The notes under the pieces are model-generated. The model had not been told where the DNA came from and searched no databases. It was given only the letters and a program-made list of their open reading frames with translations. A stretch of DNA of 48,918 bases from Caldilineaceae bacterium (GTDB taxonomy: Bacteria > Chloroflexota > Anaerolineae > Caldilineales > Caldilineaceae), in assembly GCA_011523365.1 (NCBI GenBank), contig WTGY01000004.1, positions 1-48,918 on the forward strand, given 5' to 3'. The position numbers and the translations under genes were made by a program. Positions 34,780-47,103 of the stretch are shown piece by piece (positions within the stretch are counted from its first letter, which is position 1; each line of letters begins with the position of its first letter).

Positions 34780-35350
34780 AGGGGGTAATGTGCCGCCACT
34801 TGTCCTGATCGTATGCGGGGCGCCGGGAACCGGAAAAACGACACTGGCCCGCAAACTGGCCCCGGCTCTGCGTCTCCCCTTGATCGCACGCGACGATCTC
34901 AAGGAGTCGCTCTTCGAGACCCTGGGCTGGTCAACGGTGGAGTGGTCGCAGCGGCTGGGCCAGGCTACATATGAACTGGTCTATCTGCTGATCGAACGAC
35001 TGCTGGAGGCCCGCTGCTCGTTGCTCGTGGAAACGCCCTTCGATCCGGACTGGGCCAACCCGCGCTTCCAGGCATTGCAGGCGCGCCACCCTTTTCGGCC
35101 GGCGCAGGTAATCCTTTCCACCCAGGCCGACCTGCTGCGCCAGCGCTACGCCCAGCGGGTGGACAACGGCGAACGGCACCCTGGGCATGTGGACAGGCTG
35201 CGGATGGGCGAGTTTGACACGACCGAGTTGGCGCGGCGCAACCGTCCCCTGGACCTGGACGGGCCCGTATTTCACGTCGATACCACTGATTTCGCGTCGC
35301 TGGATTTCGACAGCCTGGTAAAACAGCTGCGCACCTTACGAGGAATCTGA
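34772..35350 (+). CDS. P-loop kinase of the AAA_33 type inside the dcw cluster
   Basis: The 192 aa product has Walker A GAPGTGKT (16-23), then LIARDDLKESLFETLG with an acidic substrate-site pair, a central ETPFDPDWANPRF and a basic lid (RQRYAQRVDNGERHPGHVD). This is the layout of small nucleoside/antibiotic kinase-like ATPases of the AAA_33 group, distantly related to zeta toxins. The substrate cannot be read from the sequence. It overlaps murC by 8 bases and ends 7 bases before murB, so it is translated with the wall genes. That suggests a role in cell-wall precursor metabolism or sensing, but this is inference. Confidence 0.75.
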   Translation: MAEGGNVPPLVLIVCGAPGTGKTTLARKLAPALRLPLIARDDLKESLFETLGWSTVEWSQRLGQATYELVYLLIERLLEARCSLLVETPFDPDWANPRFQALQARHPFRPAQVILSTQADLLRQRYAQRVDNGERHPGHVDRLRMGEFDTTELARRNRPLDLDGPVFHVDTTDFASLDFDSLVKQLRTLRGI

Positions 35351-35357
35351 CTGAGAA

Positions 35358-36374
35358 GTGACCGTACTCGACATTATGGCACCAGCAACGGCTCCGGCCC
35401 GCCCAAAGATAGAAATCGATGCTGCCGCTCTCGACCAGATCGAGGCCCTTGGCGTGCAGATCCGGCAGGACCACCCGCTGGCGAACCTGACGACGATCAA
35501 GATAGGCGGCCATGCCGACTACTTCGCAGTGGTCTCAGACACGCACAAGCTGCTGAAGCTGGTGCGCTGGGCCAGGGCCAAGGACCTGCCCTATCTGATT
35601 CTGGGCGGGGGCAGCAACGTGCTGATCAGCGACCTCGGCGTGCGGGGGTTGGTGATCCATAACCGCTGCAATGCAGTGGAGGTGCAAGATGCCCCCTGCT
35701 GTGATTATCCAAAAGACACCCGCCCCTTCCTCTACGCCGAGAGCGGCGCGCTCATGGCCGGCGCCGCCCGCACCGCCATCAACGCCGGGCTGACCGGACT
35801 GGAGTGGGCGGTGAGTGTACCCGGTTCCGTCGGCGGGGCCGTGGTCAACAACGCCGGCGCGCACGGCGGCGAGGTCAAGGACTCGCTCTGGGATGTTCTG
35901 CTGCTGGACGACAACGGCGATATCCAGGTCTTTCGCGTCGAGGACCTCGCCTATGCCTACCGTCAGAGCAGCTTGAAACGGGAGGGGGCTGCCGACGCCG
36001 GCTTCGGTCCCGTCCTCCTGAGCGCCAACTTCCGGCTGCAAAACGGCGATCGCGACACCATCCGCGCCGCCGCCAAATCTTTCCTCGGCCATCGACGCAG
36101 CACACAGCCGGTGGAGCCCTCACTGGGCAGCACATTTGTCAACCCGCCGGGCGACTTTGCCGGACGCCTGATCGAAGAGGCCGGGCTCAAAGGATTCCGT
36201 CTTGGCGGCGTCGAAGTCAGCCGTACGCACGCCAACTTTCTCATCAACCCCGGCGGCGCCGGCGCCGCGACAGCAGCCGATGTCATGACTATGATCGAAC
36301 ACATTCAGACGGCAGTGGCGCGGCGCAGCGGCGTTGCGCTGCTGCCGGAACTGCAGAGGATTGGAGAATGGTGA
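35358..36374 (+). CDS. murB: UDP-N-acetylenolpyruvoylglucosamine reductase, GTG start
   Basis: MurB uses FAD and NADPH to form UDP-MurNAc. The 338 aa product has the family start [18 protein letters not shown], the FAD loop [35 protein letters not shown] and the active-site segment [20 protein letters not shown]. The ending [20 protein letters not shown] suits the shorter (type II-like) MurB. It starts with GTG 7 bases after the kinase stop; an ATG six codons on is possible. Its stop overlaps the ddl start by 7 bases. Confidence 0.96.
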   Translation: MTVLDIMAPATAPARPKIEIDAAALDQIEALGVQIRQDHPLANLTTIKIGGHADYFAVVSDTHKLLKLVRWARAKDLPYLILGGGSNVLISDLGVRGLVIHNRCNAVEVQDAPCCDYPKDTRPFLYAESGALMAGAARTAINAGLTGLEWAVSVPGSVGGAVVNNAGAHGGEVKDSLWDVLLLDDNGDIQVFRVEDLAYAYRQSSLKREGAADAGFGPVLLSANFRLQNGDRDTIRAAAKSFLGHRRSTQPVEPSLGSTFVNPPGDFAGRLIEEAGLKGFRLGGVEVSRTHANFLINPGGAGAATAADVMTMIEHIQTAVARRSGVALLPELQRIGEW

Positions 36375-37522
36375 CTTCAATGACGTGTAATCCAGTACGG
36401 GTCGGTGTCCTTTTTGGCGGCAAGAGCGGGGAGCACGAGATCTCCTTGCTCAGCGCGCAGACGGTCATCCGCGCCCTCGACGATGCCGGCTACGAAACCG
36501 TGCGGCTCGGCATTACCAAGACCGGGGAATGGCTCACCGGCGCCGATCCGCTGGCGCAGTTGACCAGCAGCAAAGTGAAAGAGAACGGGCATGGCGCGTT
36601 AAAAGAGGCCGACGCCGCCCCGCTCGCACCCCGCTCCACGCAGTTTCCGCTCATGCAGCATAGCGAGCGTCTGCCCCCGGTGGACCTGATCTTTCCCGTG
36701 CTCCACGGTCCTTACGGTGAGGACGGAACCGTGCAGGGGCTGCTTGAAATGCTTGAGATGCCCTATGTGGGCTGCGGCGTCCTCGCCAGCGCGGTCGCAA
36801 TGGACAAGATCACTGCCAAGGCGCTCTTTGCCGCCGCCGGCATCCCCCAGGTCGCCTACCGCACACTGCTGCGCCGCAACTGGGCCGAAGGCCGGGAGTC
36901 GGACGCCGGCCCGCGCGAGAACCGTCGTGAGAAGATTCTGGACGAGCTGGAGTCCGCCCTGCCCTATCCACTCTTCGTCAAACCGGCCAATCTGGGCAGC
37001 AGCGTCGGCATCAGCAAAGTTAGAGACCGGGCGGAGCTGGCGCACGCCATCGAGCTGGCCTGCCGCTACGACCGCAAAGTGCTGGTTGAGGAAGGCGTGC
37101 ACGACGCCCGCGAACTGGAGGTCAGCGTCCTCGGCAACGATGCGCCGCGGGCGAGCGTCGTCGGGGAGGTGGTTCCGGCCAATGAGTTCTACGACTACGA
37201 GGCCAAGTATCTGGACAAGGGCAGCCGGCTCCTGATCCCGGCGGACATTCCCCCCGCTCTGGCAGACGAAATCCGGCTGCTTTCCGTTCGCGCATTCCAA
37301 GCGCTTGACGGAGCCGGTCTCGCGCGGGCAGACTTTCTGTTAGGCGCCGACGGCCAGCTCTTTCTGAACGAGTTGAATACCATGCCCGGCTTCACCGCCA
37401 GCAGCATGTACCCGAAGCTATGGGAAGCCAGCGGCGTTCCCCTGACCGAGCTCGTGGGCATCCTGGTCGACATGGCGCTGGAACGGCATACGGACCGCCG
37501 TCAGAACCGGATCCATCGTTAG
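36368..37522 (+). CDS. ddl: D-alanine-D-alanine ligase
   Basis: Ddl joins two D-Ala in an ATP-grasp reaction. The 384 aa product starts from the ATG overlapping the murB stop, with AGAGG 8 bases upstream. Motifs are [87 protein letters not shown] and [15 protein letters not shown]. The Tyr in EAKY favours D-Ala over D-lactate, so vancomycin-type resistance is not predicted from this gene. It completes the D-Ala-D-Ala supply for MurF nearby. Confidence 0.96.
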   Translation: MVTSMTCNPVRVGVLFGGKSGEHEISLLSAQTVIRALDDAGYETVRLGITKTGEWLTGADPLAQLTSSKVKENGHGALKEADAAPLAPRSTQFPLMQHSERLPPVDLIFPVLHGPYGEDGTVQGLLEMLEMPYVGCGVLASAVAMDKITAKALFAAAGIPQVAYRTLLRRNWAEGRESDAGPRENRREKILDELESALPYPLFVKPANLGSSVGISKVRDRAELAHAIELACRYDRKVLVEEGVHDARELEVSVLGNDAPRASVVGEVVPANEFYDYEAKYLDKGSRLLIPADIPPALADEIRLLSVRAFQALDGAGLARADFLLGADGQLFLNELNTMPGFTASSMYPKLWEASGVPLTELVGILVDMALERHTDRRQNRIHR

Positions 37523-37611
37523 TCCCGCACTGTTAAGACAATTGCGGTGCGTCCGCGTCACCTATTGAAGATCGGGAACGACCTGTAAAGTAGTACAATC
37601 AGATCAGTACA

Positions 37612-38601
37612 ATGCAAATTGCCTTCAACCCAGGGCGCAAGCAGAAACGAGGATCACGGGCCGCGCGTAAGGCTGTCTCGCCCAAACGTGTGCGGCGGCG
37701 GCGGCACGCGCAGACCCGCCGCCGCTTCACCGCGGCGCTGCGTTCGACGCACGCCTTTTTCCTGCGAAGCAGCCGGTCGAGGCTGGGCTTCAAAGGAAGA
37801 GAAAAACGGAAACCGTCGACGCTCCCCGTCCCTGCAGGCGCACAGGCCACCCTCTTCCCCGGCTTTTCCGGTCTGGCCCCAAGCAAAACGTTCAGTCTGA
37901 TGCTGCTGGCTGCGGTCGCGGCCGCTCTGTACTGGCTGTACACCAGCGAAAGCTTCTACATCTACAGTGAAAACGTGAGCTTTGAAGGCGCCCGCTATCT
38001 TTCGCAAGAGGAGCTCTTCGCTGCCTCCGATATCAACAGCTGGAGTATCTTCTGGCTGGATCCGGACAAGATCGCAGAACAGGTGATGACGCACCCCTAC
38101 GTTACCGATGCAGATGTAAAAATCCGCTGGCCCGGGCACATCGACATCAGTGTTCAGGAAGTGCTCCCCGTGGCACTCTGGGCGACCGATCAGCAGGAGT
38201 ACTGGCTGCTGGAGGACGGCGCGGCCCTCGCCCCCCGGGAGCTGGACATGCAGCCGGCGCTGCGCATCATCGATCCCTCCGCCGAAGCGCAGACGGCAAA
38301 CGTGGAAGGCGACCTTCAGATCGATAAACGGGTCCTGACCTCTGCCATGTTTTTGTCAAATCGTCTTTCCATCGTTTCTGAGTTCTGGTACAATTCTCGT
38401 TACGGCTTGAATTTCAGCCTGCCGTCGACCAAGGCATGGGTCCACTGGGGAGACGGATACAATTTCGAAGAAAAATGGACGGCCTTGCAATGGTTAATGC
38501 CGCAATTGGAAGCAGCCGGAGACGAAGCGCTTACCCTAAATGTAATGGTGCCGAACCGTTCCTTCATCCGCCGATACGACGGTGAGCCGGCTGAGCAATA
38601 G
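37612..38601 (+). CDS. ftsQ: Cell division protein FtsQ/DivIB
   Basis: FtsQ is a bitopic divisome scaffold that holds FtsB and FtsL. The 329 aa product has a very basic N-terminal cytoplasmic tail (1-90, many Arg/Lys), one transmembrane segment (93-110), then a POTRA domain (about 115-180: [39 protein letters not shown]). A beta domain ([17 protein letters not shown]) and a C-terminal part ending near [12 protein letters not shown] follow. It lies 89 bases after ddl and 62 before ftsA, the usual order. Confidence 0.92.
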   Translation: MQIAFNPGRKQKRGSRAARKAVSPKRVRRRRHAQTRRRFTAALRSTHAFFLRSSRSRLGFKGREKRKPSTLPVPAGAQATLFPGFSGLAPSKTFSLMLLAAVAAALYWLYTSESFYIYSENVSFEGARYLSQEELFAASDINSWSIFWLDPDKIAEQVMTHPYVTDADVKIRWPGHIDISVQEVLPVALWATDQQEYWLLEDGAALAPRELDMQPALRIIDPSAEAQTANVEGDLQIDKRVLTSAMFLSNRLSIVSEFWYNSRYGLNFSLPSTKAWVHWGDGYNFEEKWTALQWLMPQLEAAGDEALTLNVMVPNRSFIRRYDGEPAEQ

Positions 38602-38663
38602 GTCTTGATGCTACACCACTACTTTCAGAAAATCGTTCAGAAAAACCTTCAGAGAAACTGTCA

Positions 38664-39923
38664 GTGACCAGAGAGATTATCGCCGCGGTCGATGTCGGCA
38701 CCACAAAAATCTGCGCGCTGGTGGGCACCGTCATCCATGACAGCCTGGGCAATCTCGCCGTCAGAGTTCTTGGCGGCGGCGTCACGCCTAGCAGGGGTCT
38801 GCGCCGCGGCGTCGTCATGGATGTACCGGAGGTGACCACCGCCATCGGCGAAGCGCTGGAGATGGCCGAACAGGAGTCCGGCGAACAGATCACCAGTGCC
38901 TACCTCGGAATCGCCGGAAACCACATCGCCACCTCGAACAGCGCCGGCATCAGCCCGATCGATGGACGCCATGGCGTCACCGGCAACGACATGCAGCGCG
39001 CGCTCGAGGGCGCCCGCGCGGTTCAGATTCCCGCCAACAGGCAGATAATCCACGTGATCGCCCGCCACTGGAAGGTGGACGAGCAGGAGAATATCCAGCA
39101 GCCCCTGGGCATCCTCGGCAGCCGCCTCGAAGTCGACGCCCATATCGTCACCGGCACCATCAACGCCATCAACAATCTCGCCCAGTGTGTGCTCGCCCAT
39201 GGCATCGACATCGATGAGCTGGTCCTGGAACCGCTCGCCAGCGGCGAGGCCGTTCTGACCGCTGAGGAGCGGCAGATGGGCGTCGTCATGGCCGACCTGG
39301 GCGGCGGCACCACCGATTTGGCCCTATTCCGCGGCAACGGGCTCTGGCACACCGAGGTGCTCGACGTGGGCGGCAGCCACATGACCAACGACGTTGCTAT
39401 CGGGCTGCGCGCCCCTTTTGAAGTGGCCGAGGAGTTGAAACTGCGCTACGGTCATCTGCAGCCGGAACGGATCGCGGAAGACGAACAGGTCTGGGCGACC
39501 GTCTTCGGCGACAAACCGGAACGCACCTTCAGCCGCCGCTTTATCAGCCAGATCCTGCAGGCACGCGCCGAGGAGACCGCCGAACTCATCCAGAGCCGGA
39601 TCGCCAGGAGCAGTTACGGCAACATGGTGCCGGCAGGGCTCGTCCTCACCGGCGGCGCCAGCCAGCTCCCCGGCGCAGTCGACCTGTTCCGCAGAATTCT
39701 GCGCATGCCGGTGCGGATCGGCAGTCCCGTCGACCATCCCGCCGTGCATGGGTTGAGCAGAGAGCTGCAATCTCCCGCCTTCGCCACCGCGGCCGGCCTC
39801 CTGCTCTGGGCGCTCTACGAAGACGCGCGCGCAATCCACTACCCCATGCAGAGAATGATCCCGGAAAACGGCCAGATCCTGGACCGGGTCGGCGGCTGGC
39901 TCAAGAGCCTGCTGCCGGATTGA
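38664..39923 (+). CDS. ftsA: Cell division protein FtsA, GTG start
   Basis: FtsA is an actin-like ATPase that anchors FtsZ to the membrane. The 419 aa product has phosphate-1 [16 protein letters not shown], the 1C domain ([13 protein letters not shown]), phosphate-2 [14 protein letters not shown], the adenosine motif [13 protein letters not shown] and a short amphipathic C-terminus ([12 protein letters not shown]) expected to be the membrane-targeting helix. The start is GTG with only a weak upstream AGAGA. It is 650 bases before ftsZ. Confidence 0.96.
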   Translation: MTREIIAAVDVGTTKICALVGTVIHDSLGNLAVRVLGGGVTPSRGLRRGVVMDVPEVTTAIGEALEMAEQESGEQITSAYLGIAGNHIATSNSAGISPIDGRHGVTGNDMQRALEGARAVQIPANRQIIHVIARHWKVDEQENIQQPLGILGSRLEVDAHIVTGTINAINNLAQCVLAHGIDIDELVLEPLASGEAVLTAEERQMGVVMADLGGGTTDLALFRGNGLWHTEVLDVGGSHMTNDVAIGLRAPFEVAEELKLRYGHLQPERIAEDEQVWATVFGDKPERTFSRRFISQILQARAEETAELIQSRIARSSYGNMVPAGLVLTGGASQLPGAVDLFRRILRMPVRIGSPVDHPAVHGLSRELQSPAFATAAGLLLWALYEDARAIHYPMQRMIPENGQILDRVGGWLKSLLPD

Positions 39924-40106
39924 GGGAATGCCTTCTTCCGGGCGCCCAGTGATACACCAAGTCGAGAGAGAAACAGTTAAACCGTACGTTAAACCCCCGT
40001 GTGACTGCTGCGAGAACTACCGCAAAACCATCGAATTTCCCGTCCCCTTGCGTCCCCCACTGCGTATCCGCGAGCGTTCGGCCGCGGTCCGCTGGTGTCG
40101 TATATA

Positions 40107-40294
40107 GATCGTAGGTATTTTGCCCAGAATAGCTTGAAAGGGGGTTGGCAGCCTCGCATGCCCGCGCGCAGAAAGTGTTCCTGCAACCACGATGGTGAAA
40201 AATCGTCTTCCGGCCAGTCGTTTCCCGTCTTCTCCGGGCCCGGCGCTGTGCAGAGGCTAATTCGTAGATTGATCGTAGGCATATAGTCCAGAAT
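40107..40294. repeat. Paired 24-base direct repeats upstream of ftsZ
   Basis: GATCGTAGG...CCAGAAT occurs at 40107-40130 and 40271-40294, 20 of 24 bases identical and 164 bases apart. Both lie upstream of the ftsZ promoter candidate. They could be binding sites or remnants of a duplication. Confidence 0.55.
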
Positions 40295-40434
40295 TGGCCC
40301 CAATTCAGTCTCAAACTAGCCCGGCAACAGTTTGTCATGGCGTCTTGCCGGACTCCAGAGTATTCCGCCCTATGTCCGCCTGAAATATGGACCCATCCGA
40401 GCCTTTTTGCGGGAACCTCCCTAATTCGGTGACT

Positions 40435-40462
40435 TTGCAATCGAATTCAGGTGTAGTACGAT
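40435..40462 (+). promoter_or_regulatory. Candidate ftsZ promoter
   Basis: TTGCAA (40435-40440), a 16-base spacer and TACGAT (40457-40462) lie about 110 bases before ftsZ. Each box matches the consensus at 4 of 6 positions. Confidence 0.45.
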
Positions 40463-40573
40463 GAGACAATTCTGACACAGCGGTGAGAACGGAGCTTTTG
40501 GTACCGTCAGGGAAAGTGCAAATTCCAAGAGCGGCCCTGACAATGTCTGCCAGCGGTTAAAGGAGATCAATCT

Positions 40574-41752
40574 ATGACGAGACGGAGTAGCGCCTCACAA
40601 TTTGTAGACAACTTTGCCCAGATTAAGGTTGTCGGCGTTGGTGGTGGCGGACAAAACGCGGTCAACCGCATGATCGAGGCAGACGTTCAAGGCGTAGAGT
40701 TTATTGCCGTCAATACCGATGCACAGGCCTTGATGCTCTCCAACGCACCGCAGCGTCTGCGGATTGGAGACAAGTTGACCAGAGGTCTGGGGTCGGGCGG
40801 AAAGCCGGAAATCGGCCTGCGGGCGGCTGAGGAGAGTCGGGAAGAGATCGAGCAACTGTTCGAAGGCGCGGATATGGTTTTCGTGACCGCCGGTCTGGGC
40901 GGCGGTACGGGATCCGGCGCGGCTCCGGTCATCTCCTCCATCGCACGCGAATCGGGCGCGCTGACCATCGGCGTCGTCACCAAACCGTTCACCTTCGAAG
41001 GCACGCAGCGTCGCCGCATCGCCGAAAGCACGATGGGCCGCCTGCGCGAATCTGTCGATACGCTGATAACCGTCCCCAACGACCGGCTCCTGCATATCCT
41101 CGATAAAACGACCGCCATCCGTGAATCATTCATCGTCGCCGACGACGTGCTGCGGCAGGGTATTCAGGGCATTAGTGAACTGATTACCGTGCCCGGTCTG
41201 ATCAACCTGGACTTCGCCGACGTGCGGTCCATCATGCTCGACGGCGGCGCCGCCCTGATGTCTATCGGCCGTGCCAGCGGTGAAAACCGCGCCCAGGAGG
41301 CCGCCCAGCAGGCGATTCACAGCTCGCTGCTGGACGTGTCGATTGAGGGTGCCCAGGGTATTCTCTTCAATGTCAAGGGCGGCGACGACCTGAGCCTGTT
41401 CGAGGTGAATGAGGCCGCTGAAATGATCCGGGCCAACGCCCATCCCGAAGCGAATATCATCTTCGGTGCCGTCATCGACGAAAGTATGAAGGACGAGCTA
41501 CACATGACCGTCATCGCCACCGGCTTTGACAAAGACCGGCGTCCGGAACAGCCGCCCGCTTCGACCCGGCAGCCTGCTACAGGCAGTATCCGCCAGCCCG
41601 GCTTGAACCAACCCCAGCCGAGCCAACCCGCCCAGCCGCAGCAGCAGCCGAAGCCCAAGGAGCCAATCGACTTCCCCGTCCGCTCCTTCGACCGTGAAGA
41701 CCTCGACATTCCGGCATTTCTACGCCGCGCCAAGAACAACAACGGCCAGTAG
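40574..41752 (+). CDS. ftsZ: Cell division GTPase FtsZ
   Basis: FtsZ is the tubulin-like GTPase forming the Z ring. The 392 aa product has [17 protein letters not shown], the tubulin signature GGGTGSG (109-115), the T7 loop NLDFADV (211-217) that catalyses GTP hydrolysis in the neighbour, and a Pro/Gln linker (about 325-375). The conserved C-terminal peptide is [10 protein letters not shown], the docking site for FtsA. AAGGAG lies 8 bases before the ATG. It is the last gene of the dcw cluster, and a strong terminator follows. Confidence 0.98.
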   Translation: MTRRSSASQFVDNFAQIKVVGVGGGGQNAVNRMIEADVQGVEFIAVNTDAQALMLSNAPQRLRIGDKLTRGLGSGGKPEIGLRAAEESREEIEQLFEGADMVFVTAGLGGGTGSGAAPVISSIARESGALTIGVVTKPFTFEGTQRRRIAESTMGRLRESVDTLITVPNDRLLHILDKTTAIRESFIVADDVLRQGIQGISELITVPGLINLDFADVRSIMLDGGAALMSIGRASGENRAQEAAQQAIHSSLLDVSIEGAQGILFNVKGGDDLSLFEVNEAAEMIRANAHPEANIIFGAVIDESMKDELHMTVIATGFDKDRRPEQPPASTRQPATGSIRQPGLNQPQPSQPAQPQQQPKPKEPIDFPVRSFDREDLDIPAFLRRAKNNNGQ

Positions 41753-41788
41753 CGCTCCATAGCAGAGAATACTTACAAAAGGATATTC

Positions 41789-41822
41789 AGAGAGCCCGGC
41801 GATACCGCGGCTCTCTTTTTTT
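41789..41822 (+). terminator. Terminator after ftsZ
   Basis: The stem AGAGAGCC/GGCTCTCT, with an inner CGG/CCG pairing, is followed by seven T's (41816-41822). It lies 37 bases after the ftsZ stop and is a classic rho-independent terminator. Confidence 0.93.
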
Positions 41823-42014
41823 GTCGCGCGCGCGGGCAAAACTGCACGGTCGAACTGCGCCCACTGACCTCCTGTTCAGGCCCCATTCGCCGCAGCAGGA
41901 CTCCGTTTATCAGTACGCGAAATAACTTCAATCTACCGAAAACTCCTTTTGCGCGTTGGCCCCGGATGTGTTATATCTTTGCTAACGTCCCGAAATAAGC
42001 ACACAGGCAACTTT
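41823..42014 (+). other. Upstream region of nrdR
   Basis: No gene is seen. A possible promoter, TTGCGC (41949-41954), 17 bases, TATATC (41972-41977), lies ahead of the NrdR boxes; it matches only partly. The region separates the ftsZ terminator from the nrdR-nrdJ unit. Confidence 0.4.
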
Positions 42015-42062
42015 GTACTACATATTGTATCTCCCGGGGGTATATGATACAGTATGTAGGTT
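42015..42062 (+). promoter_or_regulatory. Pair of NrdR boxes
   Basis: Box 1 (42015-42030, GTACTACATATTGTAT) matches 9 of the 10 core positions of the NrdR consensus CwAtATaTwG. Box 2 (42047-42062, core CAGTATGTAG) matches 8 of 10. They are separated by 16 bases, the spacing typical of paired NrdR boxes (15-16). Together they also form a 14-bp inverted repeat. They lie 128 bases before nrdR, implying that NrdR represses its own gene and the downstream reductase when dATP is high. Confidence 0.78.
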
Positions 42063-42189
42063 GTTCCCCGAACGAAAAACGGCCCAGTAACGTCGTCGAA
42101 GGGCACTGAACTGAACCCGTCTGAATAGGAATCAAGTGGGGGAACCGCGCTACCTAAAACAGCCACGCCGACTGCGCGGGAGACGGACA

Positions 42190-42666
42190 ATGCAGTGTCC
42201 TCATTGCGGACATGGCAAACACCAGGTAATCGATACGCGCGATAGAGGGGAGACGGTCCGTCGCCGCCGTAAGTGCTTGGATTGCGAGCAGCGCTTCACT
42301 ACCTATGAACATGTCGCCCCCAGCCTGCTCGTCTCCAAACGGGACGGCCACCGTGAACCGTTCGACTCCCAGAAGCTGCTTGCCGGCATCCGTATCGCCT
42401 CGGTCAAACGGCCCGTCAGCAGCGAGCGTATGCAGAGTATTGTCAAATACGTCGAAGAGCGAATCCAACGCTTAGGCCGCGCCGAGGTCACAAGCGAAAT
42501 GATCGGCAATCTTGTGCTGGACCAACTGGCCGACGTCGATCAGGTGGCCTATATACGTTTCGCAAGCGTCTATCTGGACTTTGGCGATCTGAGTGAAATC
42601 CGGTCCGAAGTTGACCGGCTTATGGGACGCAGCGACCAGGAGGGTGACACAAACGGACGGCCCTAA
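42190..42666 (+). CDS. nrdR: Transcriptional repressor NrdR
   Basis: NrdR is the nucleotide-sensing repressor of ribonucleotide reductase genes. It is 158 aa from ATG at 42190, 7 bases after GGGAG; the open frame runs further upstream, but the family begins [17 protein letters not shown]. It has a zinc ribbon (C3, C6, C29, C32) with the basic [19 protein letters not shown], then an ATP-cone ([19 protein letters not shown] to about residue 130) that binds dATP/ATP. It sits directly upstream of its likely target nrdJ, and paired NrdR boxes lie upstream. Confidence 0.97.
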   Translation: MQCPHCGHGKHQVIDTRDRGETVRRRRKCLDCEQRFTTYEHVAPSLLVSKRDGHREPFDSQKLLAGIRIASVKRPVSSERMQSIVKYVEERIQRLGRAEVTSEMIGNLVLDQLADVDQVAYIRFASVYLDFGDLSEIRSEVDRLMGRSDQEGDTNGRP

Positions 42667-42699
42667 ACGCAAAACCGACCCCGGCAGCAGAGATCGCAA

Positions 42700-42728
42700 T
42701 TGACCTTTTAGACCTTTTGTTCTATTAT
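42700..42728 (+). promoter_or_regulatory. Promoter of nrdJ
   Basis: TTGACC (42700-42705), a 17-base spacer and TATTAT (42723-42728) form a near-consensus promoter about 85 bases before nrdJ. No NrdR box is visible at this second promoter. Confidence 0.75.
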
Positions 42729-42813
42729 TGAACTTATTGCTGCTTCCTGTCGTCCTACTGCTCACTGGCACGAATTCATTCCCGCTTATCATCTTTTTCT
42801 AAGGAGTATCCCC

Positions 42814-45384
<2,571 letters not shown>

Positions 45385-45391
45385 TCCCTAC

Positions 45392-45424
45392 AGTGGCTCG
45401 CGGCCTCCAACGCCGCGAGCCACT
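45392..45424. terminator. Convergent terminator hairpin between nrdJ and methyltransferase
   Basis: A perfect 13-bp stem (arms AGTGGCTCGCGGC and GCCGCGAGCCACT) with a 7-base loop lies 8 bases after nrdJ. Its last base is the first base of the stop codon of the convergent methyltransferase. No U-tract is present on either side, so it may be a weak or bidirectional terminator. Confidence 0.65.
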
Positions 45425-46209
45425 CACCTCTTCCGCGCGATGAAAATCAGCCGCTCGCTGTCGGATCGATAGGGGCTGCCGTCGAAGTCGCCGTACAGTT
45501 CATCCACCGCAAACCCTGCCTGCTCCAGGAGCATAGCGCCCTCGTCGGGCCACCAGAAGCGCAGTGGAAAGGACAGCCGCGTCTGCGCGTTGCGCCCGTC
45601 GGGAAACACCTCCTCGTATACGAAAACCGTCTCCTGCAGCTGCCGGGCCGCGTCCACGGTACGGGTCGACCATTTCAACACTGTCGCGCCGCTTTCCCCG
45701 TCCTCCCACCAGTCCGCCAGTTCCTGCATCCCCGCTATCGCCTCCAGGTAGACCACGTCCGGGTTGAACAGATCGATCAGCAGCAGACCTCCCGCGCGCA
45801 GATGGCGCTGCGCACACTGCAGTGCCTTCAACTGCCCGGCCTGCGTCGTCACGTGCATCAGCGTATTGCTGACCACGAAGGCGAAGTCAATCTCCCTTTC
45901 GGCCAGCTCAAAACTGGTCATATCCGCCTGCACCAGCCTGACCGTCCGCGAGCCGTCTGCCGCTGTCTCGGACGCAAAGCCCTGCTTCGCCAGCTTGCGG
46001 CGGGCGATCGCCAGAAGCGCCGCACTCGTGTCGACTCCAATAACATGACCGCCGTCCTCCACCAGGGGAAGCAGCACGCGGCCTGTGCCGCACCCAAGCT
46101 CCAATGCAACGCGGCCGGCCGCCCGCGCCGTCTTCAGGACGAGCGGAATGTCATCTCTGTAGTCGCGGTAGTCGCCGTCGTAGAAACGGGCAAATCCATC
46201 GAAGTTCAT
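45424..46209 (-). CDS. SAM-dependent methyltransferase, class I
   Basis: The 261 aa product has motif I VALELGCGTGRVLLPL, an acidic loop (GVDTSAALLAIARRKL), VQADMTSFELAEREIDFAFV (motif II), HLRAGGLLLIDLFNPD (motif III) and a C-terminal region with FPLRFWWPDEGAMLLEQAGF. This is the Methyltransf_25/11 fold; the substrate is unknown (small molecule more likely than DNA). It is the only minus-strand gene in the right half. The ribosome-binding site before the ATG is weak. Confidence 0.85.
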   Translation of the reverse strand: MNFDGFARFYDGDYRDYRDDIPLVLKTARAAGRVALELGCGTGRVLLPLVEDGGHVIGVDTSAALLAIARRKLAKQGFASETAADGSRTVRLVQADMTSFELAEREIDFAFVVSNTLMHVTTQAGQLKALQCAQRHLRAGGLLLIDLFNPDVVYLEAIAGMQELADWWEDGESGATVLKWSTRTVDAARQLQETVFVYEEVFPDGRNAQTRLSFPLRFWWPDEGAMLLEQAGFAVDELYGDFDGSPYRSDSERLIFIARKR

Positions 46210-46556
46210 GCGGTCGCGTGACAGGCTCGGTTAGTAGATAGGTACACCGTGATTTCCCGATATCAGGAGGGTCCCAATTTCGGTCCTTTTCAGAGAAGCT
46301 GGCTGCGGGTACCAGTGTAATTTCTCTATAGTTGCCGGAAACGTACCCCTGTTCAGGGATGTACAACAACTGTTCACTGGGTTTGCATTCTGCCAGAATT
46401 CAGCTATAATCGTATCAGATCGAGAGCCGACCTGACGATCCGGGTCGGCGTTTACTTTCCAGAGGTCGCTGCTGAGGGCGGCAGATCTACACGCCCTTGA
46501 CCGCGTCCTCTCTATTTGTGTGAAAGATATTCCCCCGCAACCAGCGAGCAAGAACT
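46210..46556 (+). other. Divergent methyltransferase-greA region
   Basis: 347 bases between divergent genes. It contains the greA promoter (46383-46410) and a greA leader of about 140 bases with no clear ORF. On the minus strand no strong promoter for the methyltransferase is recognisable. Confidence 0.55.
46383..46410 (+). promoter_or_regulatory. Promoter of greA-lysS
   Basis: TTGCAT (46383-46388), a 16-base spacer and a perfect TATAAT (46405-46410). Confidence 0.8.
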
Positions 46557-47030
46557 ATGAGTGAAAGTCCTGTCTATCTGACCCAAAGCGGCCTCGTTGC
46601 TCTGCAGGAGGAGTTGGCGTATCTTGTCGGTGAAAGGCGGCAACAGATCGCCCAGCAGATCGCCGAAGCCAAGGCCGAAGGCGACCTGCGAGAAAACGCC
46701 GGCTATGACGAAGCCAAAAATGCCCAGGCCTTTGTCGAAGGACGCATCCGCGAACTCAAGGTCAAGATCCACAACGCGCAGATCATCGACGATACCCAGA
46801 CGCCCGATGACCAGGTCGCCCTCGGTCGCAGTGTTGTCGTCAGAGAAAACGGCTACGACGACGAAGAGATCTACACCATCGTCGGCTCGACCGAAACCGA
46901 TCCGAACAACGGGCGTATTAGCAACGAGAGCCCTATCGGCAAGGCGTTGATCGGCCGCACAGCAGGGGACGTCGTGCGCGTCAATGCCCCGGCGGGCGAA
47001 ATCGAGTTCGAGATCGTCCGCGTCGAATAA
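46557..47030 (+). CDS. greA: Transcription elongation factor GreA
   Basis: GreA enters the RNA polymerase secondary channel and stimulates cleavage of backtracked RNA. The 157 aa product has an N-terminal coiled coil (YLTQSGLVALQEELAYLV to about 75) with the acidic tip EGDLRENAGYDEAK (D43, E46 in place of E. coli D41/E44). The C-terminal FKBP-like domain (GSTETDPNNGRISNESPIGK, GRTAGDVVRVNAPAGEIEFE) is complete. It is followed by lysS in the same direction. Confidence 0.97.
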   Translation: MSESPVYLTQSGLVALQEELAYLVGERRQQIAQQIAEAKAEGDLRENAGYDEAKNAQAFVEGRIRELKVKIHNAQIIDDTQTPDDQVALGRSVVVRENGYDDEEIYTIVGSTETDPNNGRISNESPIGKALIGRTAGDVVRVNAPAGEIEFEIVRVE

Positions 47031-47103
47031 CCAGCCTCCCTCTGCCCGTCTGGCTGCCGTGACCCCGGCCGACTTGCCGGGGACAGGTATTGGAATAGGT
47101 ACT

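Larger units (their letters stand above)
39924..40573 (+). other. ftsA-ftsZ regulatory gap
   Basis: 650 bases without a credible gene (a minus-strand frame running through here lacks a start signal and overlaps ftsA). It contains a 24-base imperfect direct repeat (40107-40130 and 40271-40294) and a candidate promoter (40435-40462). Such a long gap, and its AT-richer end, suggest ftsZ has its own regulation. Confidence 0.55.

Noticed and set aside
34772..35350. Kinase as a zeta toxin
   Set aside because: No epsilon-like antitoxin gene is adjacent and the sequence fits the general AAA_33 group better. Only a distant relationship is considered.
39901..40440. Minus-strand frame of 179 codons in the ftsA-ftsZ gap
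   Set aside because: It overlaps the ftsA end, has no ribosome-binding site or recognisable domain, and runs through the repeats and promoter region.
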